From assembly GCA_044228435.1 (NCBI GenBank), contig JBGAUW010000009.1:1-64000 (forward strand): 64,000 nt of DNA. The letters are read 5' to 3'. The notes under the pieces were generated by a model. It was not told the origin of the DNA. It did no database searches and saw nothing but the letters and a program-made list of their open reading frames with translations. The position numbers were made by a program, and so were the translations under genes. Origin of the DNA: Bog-950 sp044228435 (lineage in GTDB: Bacteria > Bacteroidota > Bacteroidia > Chitinophagales > LD1). Positions 52,463-61,467 of this stretch are shown here, piece after piece; the first letter of the stretch is position 1; each line of letters starts with the position of its first letter.

Positions 52463-53125
52463 TTATTTTTTGCTTTTGGCTAACTCTTCGGCGCTTTTAT
52501 AATCGGCCGGTACGGCAAACTCGGTATCGCTTATTTCGGTAGCCGAAACAGAAACGGCGCTATAAGTGCCTATAACATTGCCCGATGCATCTTTTGTAAC
52601 CGATTCAACCGGAAAGCCCGCTATGCTGCCCTGAGCTAACGCAGCAAACTCATAACTGCTTTTAAAGTATGGCGCAAATTTAGTGCAGACAGTCCCGCCC
52701 TCAGCTGTTACCCACATTTCGGTAATGTTTTCGGCTGTTTTAGCCACTACCTTTTCGCACTTTACACCCGCCACCGTTTTTACCTCGCCGGTTTTCTCTA
52801 CCGATAGGGTAACCCCAATTCGCGATTTTATATTTTGAACCGGCAATGCAAAATAAGCCTTAGCTGAATTGGCTGGCACCGGCGCATCGCTATAGCTTAA
52901 AAGTTTGCCGCTGCTAAGTTCTGGTATAAAAAAAGTGGTAGTATTTACATCCTTATCGCTGTAAAGCATTTTCATTTTACAGCGGCTATCGGTAATATAC
53001 CAGGTTACAGTTATGTACTGCCCGGCAGTAGCAGTACTGTAATTTTGGGTTACTATAAGCCCCTTACCGGCAAATAGAGCCGAAACCGATAATAGAAGAG
53101 TGAAAAAGGCAAAAGATTTTTTCAT
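52463..53125 (-). CDS. secreted protein, DUF4412-like
   Basis: 220 residues from ATG 53125, where a signal peptide (FFTLLLSVSALFAGKG) begins; the upstream start at 53194 is rejected. The mature part is beta-rich and contains the GKLLSYSD, VAGVKCEKVVAKTAENITEMWV and AEGGTVCTKFAPYFK patterns I associate with DUF4412 proteins. The role is unknown. It lies 19 bp downstream of the Gly-rich secreted protein gene and is likely cotranscribed. Confidence 0.7.
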   Translation of the reverse strand: MKKSFAFFTLLLSVSALFAGKGLIVTQNYSTATAGQYITVTWYITDSRCKMKMLYSDKDVNTTTFFIPELSSGKLLSYSDAPVPANSAKAYFALPVQNIKSRIGVTLSVEKTGEVKTVAGVKCEKVVAKTAENITEMWVTAEGGTVCTKFAPYFKSSYEFAALAQGSIAGFPVESVTKDASGNVIGTYSAVSVSATEISDTEFAVPADYKSAEELAKSKK

Positions 53126-53144
53126 GATTAGAATGCTTGAATAT

Positions 53145-54614
53145 TTAAAACGGAGATACTTTACCTTTAACCTGCGATGAATTGTATGTGCCATCGGGTA
53201 TACCTACAAGCGGATGGTTGTTACGTTTAATAGCCTTACCCGGATCTTCGCTGGTAGGGCCATAAAATGGCAATATACCACCTGGTATAGGAATAGGAAT
53301 ACAAATAGTGCCAATAATTGGAATACTAACGCAAACCTCCAAAGCTACATCGATATAACCCGGTGTTCCGGTTTGTGCAAAAGCACCACCATTACCACCA
53401 TAAGCCGAAGGAGTAATATTTATTGAAGCTATACTAATAGGAATTGATATAGGATAGTTAGCCGATGGGCCAGCGCCGGGTATAGACCCAATGCAACAGG
53501 TGGCATCGCCACCATTTTGGAACAAGCCGATGCTTACACCACCGCCCTGGTTTACCAAACCGCCTTTACCCGACTCGGAACCACCACCGCCCGAAAAGCC
53601 AAAACCAATTACAATTGGGCCTATAATAGGTATGCTGGGAGTGCCCAGTGCAAAACCTACAGAGCCACCACCGCTACCACCGCCATATATAGCGCCTGAA
53701 TTATTCAGGTAAGTGCGGGTGGTAAGGTTCATGGCATCGCCACCGTAGTTGCCTCTTTCGCCGCCAACTATTAACAGGTTACCGTTAAAGTTAAAGCCAC
53801 CGCCATCGCCGCCACGGCCCAAAATATCTCCTTCGTTATTAATACATACCACTGAGTTCTGATCAATGTTACCCGTAGTATAAGCGGGTATAGAATGGTC
53901 GGAAGCTTTTAGCGACACCGAATTATTAATGTTTAATAAAATAAACTGTGCAGGGCTGGCCGGCAGGTTGTTTATAGCTTGCAGGTTATAATCCATCTGG
54001 TCGATAGGTATTGTGTATTGCACCGGCGGACGGATATAAACTACATATGATAAGAAATGAATTACATCGCCGCAAAAGGCTTGTATCATAATTGGGAATG
54101 AGCCGCCTACAGCGGTGCACATATCGGCCTTAACTACAATATCTACCTGGCCAGTTGAATCAATAGTTGAGTTGCCGTTAAAGTAAACATTTACCCCCTG
54201 CGGAATGGAAGAAATAAAAATCAAATTGATATCCTGGTTGCCATTGGTTTGGTTTACTGTAATGGTAGAAAACACGGAATCGCCAACAACACGGTCCAGC
54301 GTATCGGTAGCATCATCAATGGTCATGGTAAAAGCACATTCGTAGCAATTCTTTTCGTATACCTTTAGCCAGCATTCGCCGTTCCAATATTCAATTACGC
54401 TATCCTGCGTATTAAATATGGTTAAGCCTTTAAGCGGATTGGTAATTGCATCGCGTTGGGTTGTATTTAACCGCGATAGACCAAGGCCTTTGTTGTTCGA
54501 TTCGAGTTGCAACACGGCACTCGAATCGGGTATTAAAATATTTATACCCACTTGCGCGTTAAGTGCTAAACCGGCCAAAACGCATAAAAATGTAAGCGCG
54601 AAAATTTTCTTCAT
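53145..54614 (-). CDS. secreted Gly-rich protein with tail-tip-like C-terminus
   Basis: 489 residues with a signal peptide (ends near LNAQ). It begins with VGINILIPDSSAVLQLESNN, the N-terminal motif that many Bacteroidota place before trimeric tail-fibre-like domains. Two Cys-pair regions and a beta domain (about 90-190) follow. The C-terminal third is Gly-rich with long hydrophobic Ile/Pro/Ser repeats (SIPIIGPIVIGFGFSGGGG, about 300-450) and ends with GKAIKRNNHPLVGIP. That end resembles the Gly-rich tips of phage tail proteins such as the GKAI-x-N-x motif. It is probably surface exposed; the function is unknown. Confidence 0.78.
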   Translation of the reverse strand: MKKIFALTFLCVLAGLALNAQVGINILIPDSSAVLQLESNNKGLGLSRLNTTQRDAITNPLKGLTIFNTQDSVIEYWNGECWLKVYEKNCYECAFTMTIDDATDTLDRVVGDSVFSTITVNQTNGNQDINLIFISSIPQGVNVYFNGNSTIDSTGQVDIVVKADMCTAVGGSFPIMIQAFCGDVIHFLSYVVYIRPPVQYTIPIDQMDYNLQAINNLPASPAQFILLNINNSVSLKASDHSIPAYTTGNIDQNSVVCINNEGDILGRGGDGGGFNFNGNLLIVGGERGNYGGDAMNLTTRTYLNNSGAIYGGGSGGGSVGFALGTPSIPIIGPIVIGFGFSGGGGSESGKGGLVNQGGGVSIGLFQNGGDATCCIGSIPGAGPSANYPISIPISIASINITPSAYGGNGGAFAQTGTPGYIDVALEVCVSIPIIGTICIPIPIPGGILPFYGPTSEDPGKAIKRNNHPLVGIPDGTYNSSQVKGKVSPF

Positions 54615-54841
54615 TAAGTATTGCTTATTGCGTTCAAATTTATTCCCTTATTTGGAAAGAAAAAAGGCAAATTAATCAAGGCAGTAAGATAGAGATAATT
54701 TTTATATGGGCGGGCAGATTTATCATGCCATTTACGAACCATGCGAAGCCGTAACCAGCATAGCAGTTATGGTAGCTCGCAGGAAGAGGATTTTGAATTA
54801 ATTTTTGGCTTTATGGAACCTTGACAGGGTTTATCTGAAAC

Positions 54842-55726
54842 TTAAAACTTAAGCTCGCAAACCACCCCATAATGGTCGGAAAGGAATTTTTTACCCTTCT
54901 TCATTACACTTACAAAGCGCTTGGTTGATCTCATTTTAGTGCCATTACTGCGCACCAAAATATAATCGTAGTTCATTTTCTTTTTAGCCCCAAACGATTG
55001 GGCTAGTGGGTTTTCAACCCCGTCGTAACTGCACTTTTCAATGCTGGCTATATCGCCATCCTGTGCATCCAGGCAATCAAGCATGCTACAATAGTGGGCG
55101 TTCATTTCCTTTTCGGTATTCATATCGCCGCAAATAATTTGAGGCACACCTTCTTTTTTGTTCTCAACCAATAATTCCTTATAAATCTGGTCCATTTGCT
55201 TTTCGCGTATCTTATCATACCCATCGGCCTGAAGGTGGGTTCCTAAAATCTGAAAAGGCTTGTCGTTCCAAACACCTTCCAGCAGCATAGCTCCTTTACG
55301 GGCAAAGCAATCGTTACCGGCACAGTTTTTAAACTGCACGGTGTTAACCAGGTTCATTTTAATTTTACTAATTACCCACACACCACTACTAATGCGTATA
55401 TCAAACTTTTCGCTGTTGGCGGGGCCATATTCAAAAGGGTAAGCTTCTTTAAGCCCTTCGCGAATTATTTTGCGGGCATCTTTTAAAAAGGCTTCCTGAA
55501 ACACAATCACATCAAAATCCGACTTCTTTATTTCTTCAACAATGGCATGAGCACGGTCCAGCTTACCTTTTAAAGGAACTATTTTGGGCAGCATGTAAAT
55601 ATTCCACGATAATACTTTCAGGTTCCTCTCATCCTCTTCGCACTCATCGTTGTGGTTTGCAAAGGCTGGCATACCGGTAGCAAGCAGCAGGACAAAAGTT
55701 AGAAGTTTTAGGCTAAAGTGTTTCAT
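54842..55726 (-). CDS. secreted sphingomyelinase C-like phosphodiesterase
   Basis: 294 residues with a signal peptide (ends near AFA). It belongs to the endonuclease/exonuclease/phosphatase fold. Catalytic motifs: SWNIYMLPK (Asn42), VIVFQEAF (Glu78), LGTHLQAD (His), ICGDMNTE (Asp and Asn) and LSDHYGVV (Asp-His) at the C-terminus. The NIYMLP and SDHYGV patterns match neutral sphingomyelinases that cleave sphingomyelin to ceramide and phosphocholine. Bacterial members are secreted. Substrate is inferred by family; a Cys pair around GNDCFAR is a possible disulfide. Confidence 0.83.
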   Translation of the reverse strand: MKHFSLKLLTFVLLLATGMPAFANHNDECEEDERNLKVLSWNIYMLPKIVPLKGKLDRAHAIVEEIKKSDFDVIVFQEAFLKDARKIIREGLKEAYPFEYGPANSEKFDIRISSGVWVISKIKMNLVNTVQFKNCAGNDCFARKGAMLLEGVWNDKPFQILGTHLQADGYDKIREKQMDQIYKELLVENKKEGVPQIICGDMNTEKEMNAHYCSMLDCLDAQDGDIASIEKCSYDGVENPLAQSFGAKKKMNYDYILVRSNGTKMRSTKRFVSVMKKGKKFLSDHYGVVCELKF

Positions 55727-55843
55727 AGTATTGGGTATGCTGCAAAAGTCGTGCGCGAAGATATTGTAAACGTTCGGTAATTATTACCCAAACGATAAGA
55801 ATATTCTTTTATTTCGCAAGCGAACTTTACGCCTTGTTAATTA

Positions 55844-56767
55844 ATGAATAAACATCAGCTATCTGCTTTTATTAAACGTGAATCGAAGCTATTAGGTTTC
55901 GATGCATGTGGCATTAGTAAAGCTGAAAAACTGGATGATGAAGCCCGTGCACTTGAGAACTGGCTTAACCAAAACCATAATGGCCAAATGGCGTACATGG
56001 CTAACCACTTTGATAAGCGCACCGATCCCCGCTTATTAGTAGACGGGGCTAAAAGCGTAATAAGTTTTTCGTACAACTATTTTAACAACGTTAAACAAAC
56101 AGAAGGCGCCCCCAAACTGGCCATGTATGCCCTGGGAAAAGATTACCACGATGTAATAAAAGAAAAATTAGAGCAGCTGCTTGCCTGTATAGTAGCTGAA
56201 GTGGGGCAGGTAAACGCGCGTTGCTTTGTTGATTCGGCGCCTGTGCTGGAACGTGCCTGGGCGCGGCGCAGCGGCATTGGCTGGCAGGGTAAAAACACCA
56301 ACCTGCTTACCAAGCGCGCTGGTTCTTATTTCTTTTTAGCCGAAATTATTCTGGATGTAGAACTTGAATACGATAGCCCTGTAAAAGATTATTGCGGCAC
56401 CTGCACCAAATGCATAGATGCCTGCCCAACCGATGCTATTTACGAGCCTTACAAGGTAGATGGCAGTAAATGCATATCGTATTTTACCATTGAACTTAAA
56501 GATGAGCAGCTGCCTGCCGAAATGAAGGGGAAGTTTGAAAACTGGATGTTTGGCTGCGATATTTGCCAACAGGTTTGCCCCATAAACTCGCAGGCCCAAA
56601 AGCATCAGGAGCCACTATTTGAACCCATCCCCGAATTATTGAGCATGGATACAGCCGATTGGCAAAACCTGCAGGAAGAAACCTTTAAAGTCCTTTTTAA
56701 GGGTTCGGCAGTTAAACGCACCAAGTTTAAAGGCTTAAAAAGGAATATCGACTTTTTAAAGAGTTAG
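55844..56767 (+). CDS. queG: epoxyqueuosine reductase
   Basis: 307 residues. It reduces epoxyqueuosine in tRNA to queuosine using cobalamin and two [4Fe-4S] clusters. The ligands CGTCTKCIDACPTDA and CDICQQVCP (about 184-250) and the N-terminal DACGISKAEKLDDEA and GYGKDYH-type segments are present. Start ATG 55844 fits the usual N-terminus. No other que genes are adjacent. Confidence 0.95.
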   Translation: MNKHQLSAFIKRESKLLGFDACGISKAEKLDDEARALENWLNQNHNGQMAYMANHFDKRTDPRLLVDGAKSVISFSYNYFNNVKQTEGAPKLAMYALGKDYHDVIKEKLEQLLACIVAEVGQVNARCFVDSAPVLERAWARRSGIGWQGKNTNLLTKRAGSYFFLAEIILDVELEYDSPVKDYCGTCTKCIDACPTDAIYEPYKVDGSKCISYFTIELKDEQLPAEMKGKFENWMFGCDICQQVCPINSQAQKHQEPLFEPIPELLSMDTADWQNLQEETFKVLFKGSAVKRTKFKGLKRNIDFLKS

Positions 56768-56971
56768 CAAAACCGGCTTACGCTTTACGGGTATAGCACC
56801 TAATTATTCAATTTAAAATTACAAAACCATGACACGGCAAATTTGTTACCGGTGCAGGTGCTTCATATCTTGTATCCATAAATTATTTAAACAGTATCCT
56901 ATACTAAAAGTGCACAGCGTGCGTTTGGCATAACCTAACACGCAAAACACCGCTACTTCTATTTCAACGAG

Positions 56972-59900
56972 ATGTCTAGCCAGTTATTAAACATATTATT
57001 TACTGCAATTTGCAGCTTATTAGCTATAAGATATAGTACAGCTGCCATAACTATCGATACTGTGCTTACCACTAAAAGCACTTGCGCCAATAATGGCAGC
57101 CTTACGGTGTTTGCCCAAACGGCTTCTCCCCCATTGCTCTATTCTATTATAGATGGGCCAAGGGTAGTGCCGGCGCAAAACAGCAATACCTTCAATAGTT
57201 TAGAGCCAGGCGTTTACCAGCTTCAGGTTTCTAATTTCAATAACGAATCCATCACACTGTTCGTTTCCATATTTGGCAATTATTCCTACCCTGTTTTTTA
57301 TCCGTTAGTTACCAATACTACCTGCAGTTTTAATAAAGACGGACGGATACGCGGCAATCCGAATGCACTAACCGGCACTCATCCTTACTTATGGAAATTG
57401 ACTAACAACGCCACCGGGTTGCAGAGAACACAAACTTCAGATGACTTTACAAACCTTGAGGCGGGTAGTTACACTCTTACACTAATAGACTCTTGTGGCA
57501 ACACGACTATACAAACAGTACAGTTGCAAAACACCAATACAGAAATACAGATAACAAACAACCCTGAATATTATGTTACCGGATGTTACAACACGCGTAT
57601 AAGCTTTAACGTTCAGCAAACCGATGGCAACAACTTGCCAGGCCCTGTAAGTATCCGTATTTCTACCCGCAATGGCAGTTATACCAAGCCGGCGAACATA
57701 CAGGGCAATACTATTACCGAGCAAATTCAAAATATTGGATTTGGCGATACGGTTAATACCATAGTATTTAGCGGCTGCGGCGATTCCCTTATTTACACAC
57801 ACTATATATCGCCTTTCGATTTTTATAATAGTATATCAACCTTTTATACCAGTTGTAACCAGCAAAACACCACCGTTAATTTTTATTTATTATCGAACAC
57901 TATTATCGGTTTACCAATCCATTACACCCTTAAAGATTCTGTTACCGGTAGCATTGTTGAAGCCGGCGATAGAATTGATGTATCGGGCATTTTACTTAGT
58001 CAGCATCCGGGTGGAAAAACCTACTTTTTTTCTATCAACGATAGTTGTGGGTATACTTTTTCAAAATATTTCTATTGGCCTACAGTTACAATTCCGCCAC
58101 CTACAGTTGGCGAAAGTTTTTACACCCTACATTGCTTGGATTCCACAGCTTCGATAAATATTTTCTACAATAACTTCCCCCATCAGCCTACACTTGTATT
58201 GCTTAGCGGCCCCCCAATTATAAGCAGCACCAAGCCAGGCTACAGCTACCGCGATACACTTATTTATGGGCAAAACATTACAGTAACACAATCCGGATAT
58301 TTTCAAATCAATAACCTGGCTGCGGGTGTTTATTACTATCGGGTATGGGATGATTGCGGGACCACCCTTTCTGATTCTTTTATAATTACAGCCAGTATGT
58401 TAGGCGACGATAATTATAGCATAAGCTATATAAAAGGTTGCCCTGGTGCCAATAAATTGGTGCTTAACTTATACACCCCGCTAGATACCAATCACTTTAA
58501 ACAGTGTACTGGCAATTACATTATCAAAAACATTACAACCGGAAGTACAGTGATTAGCAATGGCTACTTTTATTATCTCTCATATTCGCTAGCCGCGCGG
58601 TCAGATACAGTAAACTTACTAAGCTCGGGCACCTATGAAATAACGATTAATTACACCAGTAACTGGGGTAGCAACCTGGGATATTTCCCCAGCTTACGCT
58701 ATGACTGCTGGAGCATTATTGATACTATAACAATACCCGCTTATATACGGCCCAGGGTTATAAGTGCAGCGCAGGTTTCCTGCCACGGCAACACTTCGGT
58801 ATGGCTAAATACCGATACAACGGGCAGTTCGCCACCTTTCCGTTATGAAATTATTTCGGGACCACAGTTGTTTATCCCTCAACACAGCAATCTTTTCCCT
58901 ATATCCCAAACGGGTAGCTATATAGCCCGGATTATCGATAGCTGCGGCACTGCTAATACCATCAGTTTTTCTATAGACACGTTTTCGTTTCCACCTATTA
59001 ATAAATTCGGATCGTCGTGCATTGGGCAAAAAACCTTGCTCACATATCAGCACTCTCCGTATTTTGTATACCAATGGTTAAAGCCAGATGGCAGTATTTA
59101 CGTTGGCGACACATTAATCATAGAGCCCACCACGTTGGCCGACCTAGGCCTTTACCAAATAACCAAAGTGGTAACCATAAATGGCTGTGTAGATTCGTTT
59201 AAGGCCTATTACCAGTTGCATCAAAACACGGAACATCTTCTTTACGACACTATTTGCACTGGCGACAGCGTTACAATAGGCTCTCACACTTACTATACCA
59301 CAGGAACCTACCGCGATACATTTTCAACCGCAGCCTGCGATAGTATTGTTATACTACACTTGTATGCCGATTACCGGATCGATACTCTTTACGATACGCT
59401 CTGTGCAGGCAAATCCATATCCATTAATAACAGAGTATATACGCAACCCGGTATTTACCTCGATACCATAGCCGGTACCAACTGCGATCGAATTAACCTG
59501 TTACACCTGGCAGAACACCCCTACCGGCGCGGGCAAATTGTGGCCATCATTTGCGATGGCGAAACTTTCTATTTTGCCGGGAACTACTTTTCGCAAACAG
59601 GCATTTACCGCGATACTATAGCTACACAGGGTTGCGACAGCATTACGGTGTTGTACTTAAGTGTATTAAAACCTATTTACGAAACTACTGTGCATAGCAT
59701 GTGCCAGGGAGAAAGCTTTAAATTGTATGGACATACTTATACAGCAACGGGTGTTTATAGGGATACGATAACAGCTAACCCCTGCAGTAAAATTATAGAA
59801 TTAACTATACAGGTTATACCGGCACCGGAGGGTGATACCGGTTTACAAGTATATAGCATAGAATATAACGAGCAGATTACTCTGGATGCCTGTATACAAG

Positions 59901-60331
59901 ACTCAGCATATAACTGGAGTGTAATGGATTGCCAAAACTGCCCTTCGGTAACTGTTGCACCGACTGAAGAATATAATGAGTACCAATGCACTGTGGTTAA
60001 TGCTTATGGATGCAGCACCACTTGCTATTATCGAGTAATTGTAAATGGTATATACGGCAGTGTGTATACGCCTAACGTATTTACTCCAAACGATGACGGC
60101 AATAACGACAACTTCAAATTGTTTGCAAAAAACATCCGGCTGCAACAATTCCAGGTATTTAACCGATGGGGCGAAAAGGTATTTGAGACAAGTGACCCAC
60201 AAAATGGCTGGGATGGAACTTATAAAGGTTCTAATAGTCCACCGGGCGTGTATGTTTACATTGTAAAATATGCCCCTTTACTTGATGGCGAAGGCCGTAT
60301 ACTTAAAGGTAGTGTAACCCTGCTAAGATAG
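56972..60331 (+). CDS. large secreted protein with repeat module and T9SS gliding-type C-terminal domain
   Basis: 1119 residues. A signal peptide (about 1-24) leads into a long, beta-rich region with many Thr and Ser. Four repeats of about 45 residues lie at about 755-950, each with a C-x-G motif, a GxYxDT segment and CDSI-x-x-L (for example SVTIGSHTYYTTGTYRDTFS). An Ig-like part with paired Cys follows. The C-terminal domain (VYTPNVFTPNDDGNNDN, about 1030-1119) is of the gliding-motility type B, so the protein is exported by T9SS. It is probably a cell-surface adhesin or matrix protein. No partner gene is adjacent. Confidence 0.9.
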   Translation: MSSQLLNILFTAICSLLAIRYSTAAITIDTVLTTKSTCANNGSLTVFAQTASPPLLYSIIDGPRVVPAQNSNTFNSLEPGVYQLQVSNFNNESITLFVSIFGNYSYPVFYPLVTNTTCSFNKDGRIRGNPNALTGTHPYLWKLTNNATGLQRTQTSDDFTNLEAGSYTLTLIDSCGNTTIQTVQLQNTNTEIQITNNPEYYVTGCYNTRISFNVQQTDGNNLPGPVSIRISTRNGSYTKPANIQGNTITEQIQNIGFGDTVNTIVFSGCGDSLIYTHYISPFDFYNSISTFYTSCNQQNTTVNFYLLSNTIIGLPIHYTLKDSVTGSIVEAGDRIDVSGILLSQHPGGKTYFFSINDSCGYTFSKYFYWPTVTIPPPTVGESFYTLHCLDSTASINIFYNNFPHQPTLVLLSGPPIISSTKPGYSYRDTLIYGQNITVTQSGYFQINNLAAGVYYYRVWDDCGTTLSDSFIITASMLGDDNYSISYIKGCPGANKLVLNLYTPLDTNHFKQCTGNYIIKNITTGSTVISNGYFYYLSYSLAARSDTVNLLSSGTYEITINYTSNWGSNLGYFPSLRYDCWSIIDTITIPAYIRPRVISAAQVSCHGNTSVWLNTDTTGSSPPFRYEIISGPQLFIPQHSNLFPISQTGSYIARIIDSCGTANTISFSIDTFSFPPINKFGSSCIGQKTLLTYQHSPYFVYQWLKPDGSIYVGDTLIIEPTTLADLGLYQITKVVTINGCVDSFKAYYQLHQNTEHLLYDTICTGDSVTIGSHTYYTTGTYRDTFSTAACDSIVILHLYADYRIDTLYDTLCAGKSISINNRVYTQPGIYLDTIAGTNCDRINLLHLAEHPYRRGQIVAIICDGETFYFAGNYFSQTGIYRDTIATQGCDSITVLYLSVLKPIYETTVHSMCQGESFKLYGHTYTATGVYRDTITANPCSKIIELTIQVIPAPEGDTGLQVYSIEYNEQITLDACIQDSAYNWSVMDCQNCPSVTVAPTEEYNEYQCTVVNAYGCSTTCYYRVIVNGIYGSVYTPNVFTPNDDGNNDNFKLFAKNIRLQQFQVFNRWGEKVFETSDPQNGWDGTYKGSNSPPGVYVYIVKYAPLLDGEGRILKGSVTLLR

Positions 60332-60365
60332 AATTACCTATTTTCATCGAAATAAACCATTAAAT

Positions 60366-60728
60366 ATGAAAACCCGATTCCCTTTTTTAATATTACTTGC
60401 ACTTACTTTTAGCCTGGCAGCCTGCAATGGTAAAACCGAAGCAATGTTAGAAAACACATCGGCCAACGGCAAAGTAAAAGTGAAGCTTACTGCTAAGCGT
60501 TCCAGTGCATTAGATCCTTTTAAAGCTGAAATAACGGTAAAGGCTTACGACTTTAAAGAAGGCAAGTTGCTATTTGAAATTATGGCGGCTGACCTGAATA
60601 ACGAGAATGTAAAGTTTAACTGGAAGGACGACAACAATTGCCTGATAACGATTGAAGAAAGCGATAAGCATGTGCGCTCGTTTCAACTATTGGCCAGCGA
60701 AAACCAGGTGCAGTTGGCCGAAATTTAA
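60366..60728 (+). CDS. hypothetical lipoprotein
   Basis: 120 residues with a signal peptide ending in a lipobox (LAAC, Cys20). The mature part looks like one beta-sandwich (GKVKVKLTAKRSSALDPFKA, ITVKAYDFKEGKLLFEI). No family is recognised. It starts 34 bp after the large T9SS protein and ends 2 bp before the convergent rhomboid gene. Confidence 0.75.
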   Translation: MKTRFPFLILLALTFSLAACNGKTEAMLENTSANGKVKVKLTAKRSSALDPFKAEITVKAYDFKEGKLLFEIMAADLNNENVKFNWKDDNNCLITIEESDKHVRSFQLLASENQVQLAEI

Positions 60729-60730
60729 TT

Positions 60731-61378
60731 TTATCTGAATGGATTGGGTGCCGGCGGGTCGTTATCGAAAAAGTGACGGTCGGGTTCGGTATGCTCCAGT
60801 TCAATTTCGGTCGGTTTCGGTAAATCAATGCTACGGAAAGCAAAGGCTATAAACACGCCGCTTAAAGCCCCAAATAAGTGCGATTGCCACGATATACCGG
60901 GCTGGGGAATAAAGCCTAATACCATACCACCATACATTAGCCCAACAAAAATACCTACCACCATCGAGTTCCTATCCTTACGGAAAATACCCGAGGCCAC
61001 TAAAAATGCGGCAATGCCATAAATAATTCCGCTAATGCCCACGTGAATGGTATTGGGTGGAGCAAACAACCAAACCAGCATACCACTGCTTAAGTGCACA
61101 AATACAAGAACCGCTAAAGCTACGCGGGGGTAAGCGTTTAATAGCACCGTAAGCAACACCAATATAGGTAGCGTGTTTGATATAAGATGCTCAAAACTAC
61201 CATGTAAGAATGGTGAAAAAATAATTCCCTTTAAGCCGGCTATATGCTGCGGCTGGTTACCATATTCTGTAAAATCGTAAATGCCTAATGCCTGCACTAT
61301 ATGCACAATCCATAGCACCGATACCAATCCAAAAACAATACGTAAACTTTTCCAAAAACTAATCTCGTGCTCAGCCAT
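60731..61378 (-). CDS. rhomboid family intramembrane serine protease
   Basis: 215 residues. A six-helix membrane protein. Catalytic Ser116 is in the family motif GISG (114-117) and His167 in SHLFGALSG (166-174); a conserved His-Glu-His segment (FLHGSFEHLISNTLP) contributes the first helix. It cleaves transmembrane substrates within the membrane. It is convergent with the lipoprotein gene across 2 bp. The C-terminus is extended and Pro/acid rich. Confidence 0.92.
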   Translation of the reverse strand: MAEHEISFWKSLRIVFGLVSVLWIVHIVQALGIYDFTEYGNQPQHIAGLKGIIFSPFLHGSFEHLISNTLPILVLLTVLLNAYPRVALAVLVFVHLSSGMLVWLFAPPNTIHVGISGIIYGIAAFLVASGIFRKDRNSMVVGIFVGLMYGGMVLGFIPQPGISWQSHLFGALSGVFIAFAFRSIDLPKPTEIELEHTEPDRHFFDNDPPAPNPFR

Positions 61379-61467
61379 AATTTTAATAAAGCAATTATGG
61401 CCGGTTAAAGCCTGTAATTGTTTTGCGGTACTAAACTAAGTAATAGTTACATGACGAATGCGAGCCA

